A stretch of DNA of 64,000 bases from Dinoroseobacter sp034111085. Its GTDB lineage: Bacteria; Pseudomonadota; Alphaproteobacteria; Rhodobacterales; Rhodobacteraceae. Each line of letters starts with the position of its first letter. The first letter of the stretch is position 1. Below the pieces are notes generated by a model. That model ran no database searches and was not told the DNA's origin. It worked only from the letters and a program-made list of their open reading frames with translations. Position numbers and translations under genes: made by a program. Positions 54,392 through 63,664 of this stretch are shown here, piece by piece. Location of the stretch: the NCBI GenBank assembly GCA_034111085.1, contig JAWUXZ010000047.1, positions 1 through 64,000 of the forward strand, given 5' to 3'.

Positions 54392-54507
54392 GCGCACCCC
54401 TTCATGGGCAAAATGCCCGGCCTGTGCAAGTTCGGCGCAGCGCCTCACAATGTTGGACAACCTTTGGTGATCTCGGCTATCGTTTCGGCAGATAAACCGG
54501 AGCCTCC

Positions 54508-55536
54508 ATGACTGACACGATCCCGCCTCGCCGCCCGCTAACCTTGCGTGATGTCTCGGAGGCCGCAGGCGTCTCGGAGATGACCGTCAGCCGCGTGCTG
54601 CGCAACCGCGGCGATGTTTCTGCGGCGACGCGCGAACGTGTGCTCGAGACCGCGCGTGAAATGGGCTATGTGCCCAACAAGATCGCAGGTGCGCTGGCCT
54701 CCAGTCGTGTGAACCTTGTGGCCGTTGTGATCCCCTCGATTTCCAACATGGTGTTTCCTGATTTGATGGCCGGGATTTCCGACGCCCTCGACGAGACGCC
54801 CCTGCAGCCTGTTGTTGGCCTGACCAGCTACAAGCCCGAGAAAGAGCAAAAAGTCCTCTATGAGATGCTGTCATGGCGTCCCTCGGGTGTGATCCTTGCG
54901 GGTCTCGAGCATACTGAGGCGTCGCGCGCGATGCTTGCAGCGTCCGGCATTCCGGTGATTGAGATCATGGATACCGACGGCGACCCTGTCGATTGCGCGG
55001 TTGGTATTTCCCATCGGGGTGCAGCGCAGGTGATGGCGGATGCGATTGTCGATGCTGGCTACCGCAAGATCGGGTTCGTTGGCACATCGCTTGGCATGGA
55101 CCACCGGGCGCGCAAGCGGTTCGAGGGGTTTGTGGCCCAGCTTGGTAAGCGCGGGCTAGAGTTGGCTGACCGCGAGTTCTACGAAGGCGGGTCAGGCATG
55201 GCCAAGGGGCGCGAGTTGACCGCAGCAATGCTGGCGCGCAGCCCTGATCTCGATTTTATCTACTACTCAAACGACGTCGTGGGCGCGGGCGGCATGCTGT
55301 ACTGCGTCGAGAAGGGCTTTGATATTCCCGGCAAGCTGGGTTTGGCGGGCTTCAACGGTGTCGATATTTTGGGCGGCCAACCGATGCGTCTTGCCACTAT
55401 CGACAGTTGCCGGGCCGAGATTGGCAAGCTGGCCGCTGGTCTGGTGCTGAGCCGGATGGACATTGCGGGCGCGCCTGAGGTCGTCAAGCTGACCCCGAAG
55501 CTAGAGCGCGGCGACACGATGCGCGGACCCGCGTAA
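54508..55536 (+). CDS. LacI family regulator, GntR(gluconate)-like
   Basis: The 342-residue repressor has the LacI helix-turn-helix (LTLRDVSEAAGVSEMTVSRVLRNRG, about 11-35), hinge helix (NKIAGALASSR) and a periplasmic-binding-protein-like sensor domain. Its sensor resembles E. coli GntR, with MLSWRPSGVILAGLEHT near 115 and GIPVIEIMD near 145, so a sugar acid is the likely effector. No gluconate genes are adjacent, so its targets lie elsewhere. A large palindrome stands downstream. Confidence 0.88.
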   Translation: MTDTIPPRRPLTLRDVSEAAGVSEMTVSRVLRNRGDVSAATRERVLETAREMGYVPNKIAGALASSRVNLVAVVIPSISNMVFPDLMAGISDALDETPLQPVVGLTSYKPEKEQKVLYEMLSWRPSGVILAGLEHTEASRAMLAASGIPVIEIMDTDGDPVDCAVGISHRGAAQVMADAIVDAGYRKIGFVGTSLGMDHRARKRFEGFVAQLGKRGLELADREFYEGGSGMAKGRELTAAMLARSPDLDFIYYSNDVVGAGGMLYCVEKGFDIPGKLGLAGFNGVDILGGQPMRLATIDSCRAEIGKLAAGLVLSRMDIAGAPEVVKLTPKLERGDTMRGPA

Positions 55537-55591
55537 TCAGCCAAATCAACCTGAGGTAGGCTTGCGTCGCCCAGCCCCCACAAAATGGGTA

Positions 55592-55641
55592 AGCATTACT
55601 GTCCTATTGTTTCGCATGCGAAACAATAGTACAGTAATGCT
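55592..55641. repeat. 50-base near-perfect palindrome
   Basis: AGCATTACTGT and its mirror flank a centre GCATGC; the two 25-base arms match at all but one position (C at 55603 against A at 55631 complement). It lies between the convergent LacI-type gene and typA and is more AT-rich than its surroundings. No T-run follows on either side, so it is a poor intrinsic terminator by itself. Confidence 0.85.
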
Positions 55642-55684
55642 GACCTTAAACTTATGATTTCGTTAACCTTTTCGGGCAACGATT

Positions 55685-57508
55685 TTAGGAAGGCGCACTG
55701 CGCGCATGACGCTTGCGCTCATGTGGATCGAGATAGCGCTTGCGCAGGCGGATCGATTTTGGCGTCACCTCAACCAGCTCGTCATCATCGACATAGGCAA
55801 TCGCCTGTTCCAGCGACATCGTGATCGGCGTGGTCAGACGCACCGCGTCATCGGTGCCGCTCGCGCGTACGTTGGTCAGCTTCTTGCCCTTCAGCGGGTT
55901 CACTTCCAGATCATTCTCGCGGCTATGCTCGCCGATGATCATGCCAGTATAGATCGTTTCCTGCGGGCTGATGAACATGCGGCCCCGGTCCTCGAGGTTC
56001 CACAACGCGAACGCAACCGAAACGCCGTTTTCCATCGAGATCAGAACGCCTGCACGACGGCCCGGAATTGCGCCCCTAAAGGGAGACCATTCGTGGAACA
56101 CGCGGTTCAGAACGCCAGTACCGCGCGTGTCGGTCAGAAATTCGCCGTGATAGCCGATCAGGCCGCGCGACGGGATATGGGCGATGATGCGTGTTTTGCC
56201 GGTTCCGGCTGGCTTCATCTCGGCCAACGTCCCTTTGCGGGGTCCGGTCACCTTTTCGATCACGGCACCAGTGTACTCGTCATCTACGTCAATGGTGACT
56301 TCCTCAATCGGCTCATGGCGGACGCCGTCGATTTCACGATACAACACTTGTGGCCGAGAGATCGAAAGCTCGAACCCTTCACGGCGCATGTTCTCGATCA
56401 AGACGCCCATCTGCAATTCGCCGCGTCCAGCAACCTCGAAGGCGTCGCCGCCGGGGGTGTCGGAGATCTTGATGGCGACGTTCGATTCTGCCTCTCGCAT
56501 CAAGCGGTCACGAATAACGCGCGACTGTACTTTCTTGCCGTCGCGACCTGCCAGCGGCGAGTCGTTGATCCCGAAGGTCACAGTGATGGTTGGCGGATCA
56601 ATCGGTTGTGAAGGCAGTGCAGTATCAACGGCGAGCGCACAGATCGTGTCGGCCACGGTGGCTTTCGACATGCCCGCCAGCGACACGATATCGCCTGCAA
56701 TTGCTTCCTCGATATCCTGCTGGCCAAGGCCCCGGAATGCTTGAATACGGGTGACGCGAAACTGCTCGATCTTTTGACCGATGCGCGACAGCGCCTGCAC
56801 AGTGGCGCCGACTTTCAGCGTGCCCGATTCGACGCGACCCGTCAGCAAGCGCCCAACAAAGGCGTCGTTGCCCAGCGTGGTCGCCAACATGCGGAAGTCT
56901 TCGTTTGAGCGCGTCTGTTGCTTGGGCGGCGGCACATGGCGCACGACCAGATCAAACAGCGCGCCGAGGTCTTTGCGCGGACCGTCAAGCTCTGCATCCG
57001 CCCAGCCAGAGCGACCGGAGGCATACATATGTGGGAAATCGAGTTGATCTTCGGTCGCATCAAGGGCTGCAAACAGATCGAAACACTCGTCAAGCGCGCG
57101 GTCGGGCTCGGCGTCGGGCTTGTCGACCTTGTTCAGCACAACGATAGGACGCAGGCCAAGCGCGAGCGCTTTGGAGGTCACAAATTTCGTCTGTGGCATC
57201 GGACCTTCGGCAGCATCGACAAGCAAAACAACGCCGTCGACCATGGACAAGATACGCTCCACCTCGCCACCGAAATCAGCGTGACCGGGGGTGTCGCCGA
57301 TGTTGATGCGCATGCCCTTCCACTCGACCGAGGTGGCTTTGGCGAGGATCGTGATTCCGCGCTCGCGCTCGAGGTCGTTGGAGTCCATCGCCCGTTCGGT
57401 CGTGGCCTGGTTTTCACGGTAGGTGCCGGACTGTTTTAGCAACTCGTCCACGAGGGTCGTCTTGCCGTGGTCAACGTGGGCGATGATCGCAATATTGCGC
57501 ATATCCAT
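55685..57508 (-). CDS. typA: Ribosome-associated GTPase TypA/BipA
   Basis: TypA is a translational GTPase related to EF-G that helps 50S assembly and growth under stress. The 607-residue protein has the P-loop AHVDHGKTTL (near 11-20), switch II DTPGHADFGGEV (near 75), NKVD (near 130), and the BipA C-terminal region ending RKRYLDPHERKR. The frame is open far upstream, but homology begins at MDMRNIAIIAHVDHG, so I start at 57508. Confidence 0.95.
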   Translation of the reverse strand: MDMRNIAIIAHVDHGKTTLVDELLKQSGTYRENQATTERAMDSNDLERERGITILAKATSVEWKGMRINIGDTPGHADFGGEVERILSMVDGVVLLVDAAEGPMPQTKFVTSKALALGLRPIVVLNKVDKPDAEPDRALDECFDLFAALDATEDQLDFPHMYASGRSGWADAELDGPRKDLGALFDLVVRHVPPPKQQTRSNEDFRMLATTLGNDAFVGRLLTGRVESGTLKVGATVQALSRIGQKIEQFRVTRIQAFRGLGQQDIEEAIAGDIVSLAGMSKATVADTICALAVDTALPSQPIDPPTITVTFGINDSPLAGRDGKKVQSRVIRDRLMREAESNVAIKISDTPGGDAFEVAGRGELQMGVLIENMRREGFELSISRPQVLYREIDGVRHEPIEEVTIDVDDEYTGAVIEKVTGPRKGTLAEMKPAGTGKTRIIAHIPSRGLIGYHGEFLTDTRGTGVLNRVFHEWSPFRGAIPGRRAGVLISMENGVSVAFALWNLEDRGRMFISPQETIYTGMIIGEHSRENDLEVNPLKGKKLTNVRASGTDDAVRLTTPITMSLEQAIAYVDDDELVEVTPKSIRLRKRYLDPHERKRHARSAPS

Positions 57509-57653
57509 GAGCGGTGCGTCTTTCAGAAAAGAGAGGAGTTGCGCGGCGCGTAACGCAAGCCAGCGCAAAAGGCTAGGGGGCAAGTGCCGCAGTGCGGCAG
57601 GAGCAACACAATGGCAACGCTGTGCAGGCGGGTAACAACCGCTGCCCGCAGTG

Positions 57654-59003
57654 TTATCCCTGCAACCGCCGTAACAAAGCCAGCGACGCATACCCGTCTG
57701 GTACTTGACCAATCCGCGTCTGGTAACAGCGCACGGCCTCGATCGTATTGGGCCCAACGATTCCGTCATATTTGCCCGGCGGACAGCCTGCACTAGACAG
57801 GCGTCGCTGCAATTCGCGCCGCTCGCCAATCGACAGCGCACGATCCCCACGCGGCCAGCTGGCCTGAATGGCACCCCCGCCACGAATACGGTCCGACAGA
57901 TGGCCGACACCGATCACATAGGCATCGGCGGGGTTATAGGTCTCGATCACATGGAAGTTGTTGTAGATCACAAACGCAGCACCACGCGATCCGGCGGGCA
58001 CCAGCACGGAGCTTGGACCATGTTCCGGCACCTGCCCTCCGTCAATCCTGCGCACCCCCATCGCGTTCCAGTCACGGGCGGGCTTCTTGATCCGCTCGCC
58101 GGCTTGGGAATAGTCAAACCCGCTGGGAAGGCGCACTTCCATCCCCCAAGGCTGGCCCTTGGTCCATCCACGCGCACGCAGGTAATTGGCTGTCGAGGCC
58201 AACGCATCGACCGGACTGTCGCCCCAGATATCGCGCTTGCCGTCGCCCGTCGCATCGACCGCAAAACGCAAATAACTGTCGGGCATGAACTGGGTATGGC
58301 CCATCGCACCAGCCCATGAGCCGCGCATTTCCGCCATCGTCACATCGCCCGATTGCAGGATTTGCAGCGCGGCAATTAACTGTGCTTCAAAAAACGTCTT
58401 GCGCCGACCTTCATAGGCCAACGTTGCCATAGCGCTGATGATATTTGTGTCACCTCTGATTGCACCGTAGGCCGTCTCAAGTCCCCAAATGGCAGCAACA
58501 ACATGGCCTTCGACGCCGTATGCGCGCTCGATCGCATCTAGGGTGCTGCGATATTGGCGGTAGGCACGTTGCCCGTTCTGGACGCGGTTGGCGGAGACCG
58601 CAGTGTCGAGATATTCCCAAAGCTGCTTAGAGAATTCCGACTGATTGCGGTCGCGCTCGATCACCACAGGCAGGTAGGTGGCGCGCGCAAACGCCGTGTC
58701 AAATGTGGGCCCGTTGATGCCTTGGCGCAGCGCACGAGCCCGGAAATCACGGGCCCAACGGGTGAAGCCAGTCGGATTGCTGGCAACAGGAGTGGCTTGC
58801 ACGATGGGCTGAGCCTGACGGACCTCGCGACGCGCCTCGGGCCGGATGGAGCGCGTCACCGCAAAATCTGCGCGCGTCACTTGCACGGCAACGACTGCCC
58901 CACGCGGCATCGGTCTGAGCGACGTTTCAGGCCCCGCAATGGCAGGCGCTATCCCTCCGAAAAGGGTTACTAATCCGACAAAACCAAAGATCGTCCAACG
59001 CAT
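57654..59003 (-). CDS. Lytic murein transglycosylase (MltB-like, GH103)
   Basis: This 449-residue periplasmic enzyme cleaves the glycan strands of peptidoglycan. It has a signal peptide (MRWTIFGFVGLVTLFGGIAPAIAG) and the MltB-like catalytic domain from about 85 to 370. That domain has the catalytic glutamate in AIWGLETAYGAIRGD and MGHTQFMPDSYLRFAVDATGDGKRDIW. A C-terminal peptidoglycan-binding domain follows (SAGCPPGKYDGIVGPNTIEAVRCYQ). I start at 59003, the first methionine giving a signal peptide. It follows rnr on the same strand after 88 bases. Confidence 0.93.
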   Translation of the reverse strand: MRWTIFGFVGLVTLFGGIAPAIAGPETSLRPMPRGAVVAVQVTRADFAVTRSIRPEARREVRQAQPIVQATPVASNPTGFTRWARDFRARALRQGINGPTFDTAFARATYLPVVIERDRNQSEFSKQLWEYLDTAVSANRVQNGQRAYRQYRSTLDAIERAYGVEGHVVAAIWGLETAYGAIRGDTNIISAMATLAYEGRRKTFFEAQLIAALQILQSGDVTMAEMRGSWAGAMGHTQFMPDSYLRFAVDATGDGKRDIWGDSPVDALASTANYLRARGWTKGQPWGMEVRLPSGFDYSQAGERIKKPARDWNAMGVRRIDGGQVPEHGPSSVLVPAGSRGAAFVIYNNFHVIETYNPADAYVIGVGHLSDRIRGGGAIQASWPRGDRALSIGERRELQRRLSSAGCPPGKYDGIVGPNTIEAVRCYQTRIGQVPDGYASLALLRRLQG

Positions 59004-59091
59004 GGGATATGTCCGTAACTGCTCGCCCATCACATATAGCGCGATTGTTGCCAGTCGGGAACCAATCACGCGAAGGGTGGCAGTGATGTGC

Positions 59092-61344
59092 CTAACGGAC
59101 GCCGCGCGGTTTACCGGGTTTCGCACCTGAGCGCGTGCGGCCCTTGAGCGGTTTGCCCTTATGTTTGCGCCGTGTCGGACTGCGCGATTTGCGAGCCTGG
59201 CCTTCGATTTCGAGGATTTCCAGCAGCAGACCGCCGGTGATCGGTGTGGCTTCGGCAAGGCGCACCAGGACGCGCTGGCCGAGGGTGATCATCGTGCCGG
59301 TATCGGCGCCGGTTAGGGTGTTGGCCTCTGCATCATGGCGGAAGTATTCTTGACCAAGCGAACGCATGGGCACGAGGCCGTCAGCGCCGCTCTCATCAAG
59401 CTTCACGAACACACCAAACCGGGCGATGCCACTGATCCGACCGGGAAATTCGGCGCCGATGCGGTCACTTAGATAAGCCGCGAGGTAGCGATCATTCGTG
59501 TCGCGCTCGGCCATCATTGATCTGCGCTCGGCCTGCGAAATCGTTATCGCAGTCTGCTCGAGCATCTCCTCGTCCTCATTGCTGAGCCCGTCCTTGCCCC
59601 AGCCATGGGCCTTGATCAGCGCGCGGTGCACAATCAGGTCGGCGTAGCGGCGAATGGGCGAGGTGAAGTGGGCATACTGCGTCAGCGCAAGGCCGAAATG
59701 GCCGAAGTTTTGCGGGCTGTAGAACGCCTGCGTCATCGATCGAAGCGTGCTTATGTTGATCAGTTCCGCATCCTCGCGCCCGGCGGCTTGCTCGAGCAGG
59801 CGGTTCAGGTGTGCGGTTTGCAGCACTTCGCCCTTCGCCAGCGTTAACCCTGCTGCTTTGGCAACTTCGCGCAGCGCTTCCATCTTCTCAGGCGTGGGTT
59901 GCTCGTGGACGCGGTAGAGCAGCGGCGTGTCTTTTTCGGCAAGCGTCTCGGCGGCGGCGACATTGGCCAGCACCATGCATTCCTCGATCAGCTTATGGGC
60001 ATCGAATCGCTGGCTAAACGCAACGGACGAGACTTGGCCATCCTCGCCGAGGACGATGCGCCGTTCGGGCAGATCAAGCGCCAAGGGCTGACGACGTTCG
60101 CGCGCTTTGAAGAGCGATGCGTAGGCGGCCCAAAGCGGCTTCAGAACAGTCTCTAGCAAGGGCGCAGTCGTCTCGTCGGGCTGGCCGTCGATGGCGGCTT
60201 GGGCCTGCTCATACGACAGCGAGGCCTTGGATTGCATTAGCCCGCGAACGAAGCGGTGGGACAGTTTCGTGCCATCCTCGGCCAGCACCATGCGCACAGC
60301 GATACAGGCGCGGGACACATCTTCGTGCAGCGAGCACAGATCACCAGACAAACGGTCCGGCAGCATCGGCACCACGCGGTCGGGGAAATAGGTGGAGTTG
60401 CCGCGCATCCGTGCCTCGGTATCCATAGCACTTCCGGGTGTTACGTAAGCCGACACATCAGCAATCGCGACCCACAGGATATGACCCCCGGGATTGGCCG
60501 GATCGGGGTCGGGCACCGCACAAACTGCATCGTCGCGGTCGCGCGCATCTGCCGGATCAATCGTCAGCAGGGGCACATCGCGCAGGTCTTCGCGTTTGCC
60601 GAGGCCTTGGGGCTTGGCGCGATCGGCCTCGTCCAGCAGCGCTTGGGGGAAGTCGTCGGGAATGCCGTGGGTGTGGATTGCCATCAGCGAGACGGTGCGC
60701 GCAGATCCTGCCTCGCCCAGCCGCGCTACGATTTGTGCGCCGGGCAGGCCCATGCGCGTTCTGCCGCCGACCTCTTCGGCCTCGACCAATTCGCCATCAA
60801 CCGCACCATGGACCGCACCGGGGGCGACGCGCCATTCCTTGTCGATTTTCTTCTCGATCGGCTGGATGCGTCCGCCTTCAGCCGATTTTCGGAACACGCC
60901 GAGGATTCTGCGCGCGTCGCTTTTCGTGCCGACGCGTTTGATCAGGCGGGCCTCGTAGGTGTAATCCTCAGCCTCGACCTTGCTGAGCCGCACGAGCAAA
61001 CGGTCGCCCGCACCGATACCGGGCTCGCCTGGCTTGGCGACAAACAGCACGCGGGGGGCGTCGCCCTCGCCGGACCATTCGAGCGCTTTCAAAAACAGAT
61101 CGCCGTCCGCGTCTGGCGCCAGCGCCTCGGTCATGGCGACGGGAGGCAGCGCGCTGGGATCGTGGAAGCGCTTTTCGTGCTTTTCCAGATGCCCTTCGCC
61201 CTGCAATTCGCGCAGGATCGCCTTGAGGTCGATGCGCGCAGCACCCTTGATGCCGAACTGCCGCGCGATGTCGCGCTTGTTGGCTTTACGGGGGTTCTGG
61301 GTGATGAAATCGAGGATTTCGTCTTTGGTGGGAAGGCTTTTCAT
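59092..61344 (-). CDS. rnr: Ribonuclease R
   Basis: RNase R is a 3'-5' exoribonuclease that degrades structured RNA and helps trans-translation quality control. The 750-residue protein has an N-terminal winged helix (KDEILDFITQNPRKANKRDIARQFG), cold-shock domains, the RNB domain with catalytic aspartates in TIDPADARDRDDAV (near 265), an S1 domain near 640-720, and a Lys/Arg-rich tail. It starts nine bases after the DUF2064 gene stop, placing it last in a dapE-GNAT-DUF2064-rnr unit. Confidence 0.96.
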   Translation of the reverse strand: MKSLPTKDEILDFITQNPRKANKRDIARQFGIKGAARIDLKAILRELQGEGHLEKHEKRFHDPSALPPVAMTEALAPDADGDLFLKALEWSGEGDAPRVLFVAKPGEPGIGAGDRLLVRLSKVEAEDYTYEARLIKRVGTKSDARRILGVFRKSAEGGRIQPIEKKIDKEWRVAPGAVHGAVDGELVEAEEVGGRTRMGLPGAQIVARLGEAGSARTVSLMAIHTHGIPDDFPQALLDEADRAKPQGLGKREDLRDVPLLTIDPADARDRDDAVCAVPDPDPANPGGHILWVAIADVSAYVTPGSAMDTEARMRGNSTYFPDRVVPMLPDRLSGDLCSLHEDVSRACIAVRMVLAEDGTKLSHRFVRGLMQSKASLSYEQAQAAIDGQPDETTAPLLETVLKPLWAAYASLFKARERRQPLALDLPERRIVLGEDGQVSSVAFSQRFDAHKLIEECMVLANVAAAETLAEKDTPLLYRVHEQPTPEKMEALREVAKAAGLTLAKGEVLQTAHLNRLLEQAAGREDAELINISTLRSMTQAFYSPQNFGHFGLALTQYAHFTSPIRRYADLIVHRALIKAHGWGKDGLSNEDEEMLEQTAITISQAERRSMMAERDTNDRYLAAYLSDRIGAEFPGRISGIARFGVFVKLDESGADGLVPMRSLGQEYFRHDAEANTLTGADTGTMITLGQRVLVRLAEATPITGGLLLEILEIEGQARKSRSPTRRKHKGKPLKGRTRSGAKPGKPRGVR

Positions 61345-61353
61345 GGCCTCGCG

Positions 61354-61959
61354 CTACCACGCACGCGGGCGGGCGTCACGGCCCATTTCGGTCAGGTCCG
61401 CGCGGGTGTCGATGTCTTGCAGCGTATCGATGAGGGTGGTTCTGCCGCGCGGCAAGGCGTTGCGGCTATCAGCGAGCGCATGTGGCGATGACCAGCGCAC
61501 ATTTTTCAAGATGGTGCTGGGCAGCGCACGACGACGTGCCAGACCGATCAGCCAGTAGCCACCATCCGGGGCGGGGCCGAAAACGGTGTCAGACGCGCCG
61601 AGAGCTTTGAAGGCCTGCGCAATGCGAAGCCGGTCGATGCCGGGAATATCTGCGCCGATGATACACAGCGGACCGATACCGACGTGACGGAAGATGCGGC
61701 CCATTCGGTCGCCGAGATCGCCTTTGCCTTGGGCGATGCGCGCCAGATCAGCGGGCCAGATACGGCTTGTCAGACCTTCTATGTCAGGCGCCACGGCGAG
61801 CACGATTTGCCAGCGCGGATCACGCAGGCGGCGCAGTAGCGCGCTCGTTTGATGGCGGAACCACCAGGCGGATGTGGTTAGACCAATCTGGCGACCCAGT
61901 CTGGTTTTGACCCGACCGGGGCGCGGTTCTTTAACCATGATGACCAAAGTCGGTGTCAT
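61354..61959 (-). CDS. DUF2064 glycosyltransferase-like protein
   Basis: This 201-residue protein belongs to the DUF2064/TIGR04282 group, with a nucleotide-sugar transferase (GT-A like) fold: VKEPRPGRVKTRLGRQIG (near 9-26), IIGADIPGIDRLRIAQAF (near 99) and FGPAPDGGYWLIGL (near 127). The activity of the group is not settled. It is tied by ATGA overlap to the GNAT gene upstream and lies nine bases before rnr. Confidence 0.88.
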   Translation of the reverse strand: MTPTLVIMVKEPRPGRVKTRLGRQIGLTTSAWWFRHQTSALLRRLRDPRWQIVLAVAPDIEGLTSRIWPADLARIAQGKGDLGDRMGRIFRHVGIGPLCIIGADIPGIDRLRIAQAFKALGASDTVFGPAPDGGYWLIGLARRRALPSTILKNVRWSSPHALADSRNALPRGRTTLIDTLQDIDTRADLTEMGRDARPRAW

Positions 61960-62381
61960 ACTGCGCGGCTCATATCGCGGTGCGGAATGCCTGCGTCGGG
62001 GTATTCGGGGCCTTGGGAGGTGAAGCCGAGGCCCTCGTAGAATGGGATAACGTAGGTTTGGGCGCTAAGTTTGGCCTCGGTGATTTGCGGCAGAGCGTCT
62101 AGGCGGGCGAGTGCGTCTTGCATCAGTGCCCGGGCGTGGCCGTTGCCGCGATGTTCAGTAAGCACCGCGACGCGTTCGATTTTGCCAATCGGTGCCAACA
62201 GGCGCAGGCGGGCGACGGCTACCGGGACCTCGCCGCTCAGCCCGATCAAATGGACTGCGCCTTCATCGAGACCGTCGAATTCTTCTGCCTCGCTCACGCC
62301 CTGCTCGTGCATAAACACGGCGACGCGGATCGCGTAATACGCCTCTAGGTCAGCCTCGCTTAGCGCCTCGCGCACGATCAT
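61956..62381 (-). CDS. GNAT family N-acetyltransferase
   Basis: This 141-residue acetyltransferase has the acetyl-CoA binding motif A (VLTEHRGNGHARALMQDAL, near 75-93) and the YjcF/ElaA-like N-terminus (YYAIRVAVFMHEQGVSEAEEFDG). The substrate is unknown. It has ATGA overlaps on both sides, with dapE upstream and the DUF2064 gene downstream, so the three are translationally coupled. Confidence 0.9.
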   Translation of the reverse strand: MIVREALSEADLEAYYAIRVAVFMHEQGVSEAEEFDGLDEGAVHLIGLSGEVPVAVARLRLLAPIGKIERVAVLTEHRGNGHARALMQDALARLDALPQITEAKLSAQTYVIPFYEGLGFTSQGPEYPDAGIPHRDMSRAV

Positions 62382-63520
62382 GCGAAATAGTCACTCAGGA
62401 TGCGGGCATAGACGGATTTGAGTTGGCCGATTTGTTCGACAGACACGCGCTCGTCCACTTGGTGCATGGTTTTGCCAACGAGGCCAAACTCTACCACCGG
62501 GCAGTGATTCTTGACGTAGCGCGCGTCCGAGGTGCCGCCGGAAGTGCTGAGCACGGGGGTAACGCCGATCTCCGCTTGAACGGCGGCAGCCACCAGATCG
62601 GACAGCGGACCGGGGGGCGTCAGGAAGCTTTCGCCGGAGATCTTGAGCTTCATCTCGAAAGTGATGCCGCTTGTTTGCGTGATTTTGGCGGCCTCTGCGT
62701 GCAGCCAATCGGTCAGCGCGGCGGAGGTGTGCAGATCGTTAAACCTGATATTAACCATAGAGCGGCATTGCGCAGGGATAACATTGTTCGCCGCATTGCC
62801 GGTGTCAAACCCAGTAACAGCGAGGGAGGAGGCGTCGAAATGGTCGCTTCCGTCGTCGAGGGTATGCGAGGACAGCAGGTCAACCAGACGCGCCATTGCG
62901 GGCACCGGATTATTGGCGCGGTGCGGATAGGCGGAGTGGCCTTGGATGCCTGTCGCGGTAATCCATGCCGTCATGGAGCCGCGCCGCCCGATCTTCATCG
63001 CCTCGCCCATCACATCGGGGCAGGTCGGCTCGCCCACCAGACAGACGCTCATGCGCTCGCCTTGGGCGTCCATCCAATCGAGAATTGCGTCGGTGCCGTC
63101 GATGCCGTCGCCTTCCTCGTCGCCAGTAATCGCGAGGATAACAGCGCCATCGGGGGGCGTTTGCTGGACGAAATCAATCGCGGCGGCGGCGAAGGCAGCA
63201 ACGCCGGATTTCATGTCAGTGGACCCGCGCCCATAAAGGTAGCCGTCCTTGATCTCGGCCCCGAACGGATCGACGGTCCACGCGGCTTCGTCGCCCACGG
63301 GCACCACATCGGTATGGCCGTTGAAGCCGAGGCTCCGGGCGGCACCCTTGGCACCCCAGCGCGCATAGAGGTTGGCGATACCGGCTCTGTCGCAGCGAAA
63401 GCAGGTGAAACCCGCGCTCGTCAGCAAGTTCTCCAGTAAGCTTAGCGCACCGCCCTCAACAGGGGTGACAGAGGCGCAGCGCACCAAATCGGCGGTCAGG
63501 GCAATGGGGTCGGTCGTCAT
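62378..63520 (-). CDS. dapE: Succinyl-diaminopimelate desuccinylase
   Basis: DapE removes succinate from N-succinyl-LL-diaminopimelate in lysine and meso-DAP synthesis. The 380-residue zinc enzyme has the first ligand and catalytic region LGFNGHTDVVPVGD (near 64-77), GRGSTDMKSGVAAF (near 98), the catalytic glutamates in ITGDEEGDG (near 132), and the C-terminal histidine in GLVGKTMHQVDE. I start at 63520, with AAGG about eight bases upstream and MTTDPIALTADLVRCASVTP matching the family. It leads the operon through GNAT and DUF2064 to rnr. Confidence 0.95.
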   Translation of the reverse strand: MTTDPIALTADLVRCASVTPVEGGALSLLENLLTSAGFTCFRCDRAGIANLYARWGAKGAARSLGFNGHTDVVPVGDEAAWTVDPFGAEIKDGYLYGRGSTDMKSGVAAFAAAAIDFVQQTPPDGAVILAITGDEEGDGIDGTDAILDWMDAQGERMSVCLVGEPTCPDVMGEAMKIGRRGSMTAWITATGIQGHSAYPHRANNPVPAMARLVDLLSSHTLDDGSDHFDASSLAVTGFDTGNAANNVIPAQCRSMVNIRFNDLHTSAALTDWLHAEAAKITQTSGITFEMKLKISGESFLTPPGPLSDLVAAAVQAEIGVTPVLSTSGGTSDARYVKNHCPVVEFGLVGKTMHQVDERVSVEQIGQLKSVYARILSDYFA

Positions 63521-63664
63521 GGCAGATACCTTGGGGATAAGTCGGGGATGCAGGGGCTTTTGTCTGGTCGCACATCCGAAGGGCATGCTAGGTTTAGAGG
63601 TGAATACGACCAAACCACAAGGCTTGGTGGCTTTAACAAGGACTACAAGGCGGCTCATACGAAG

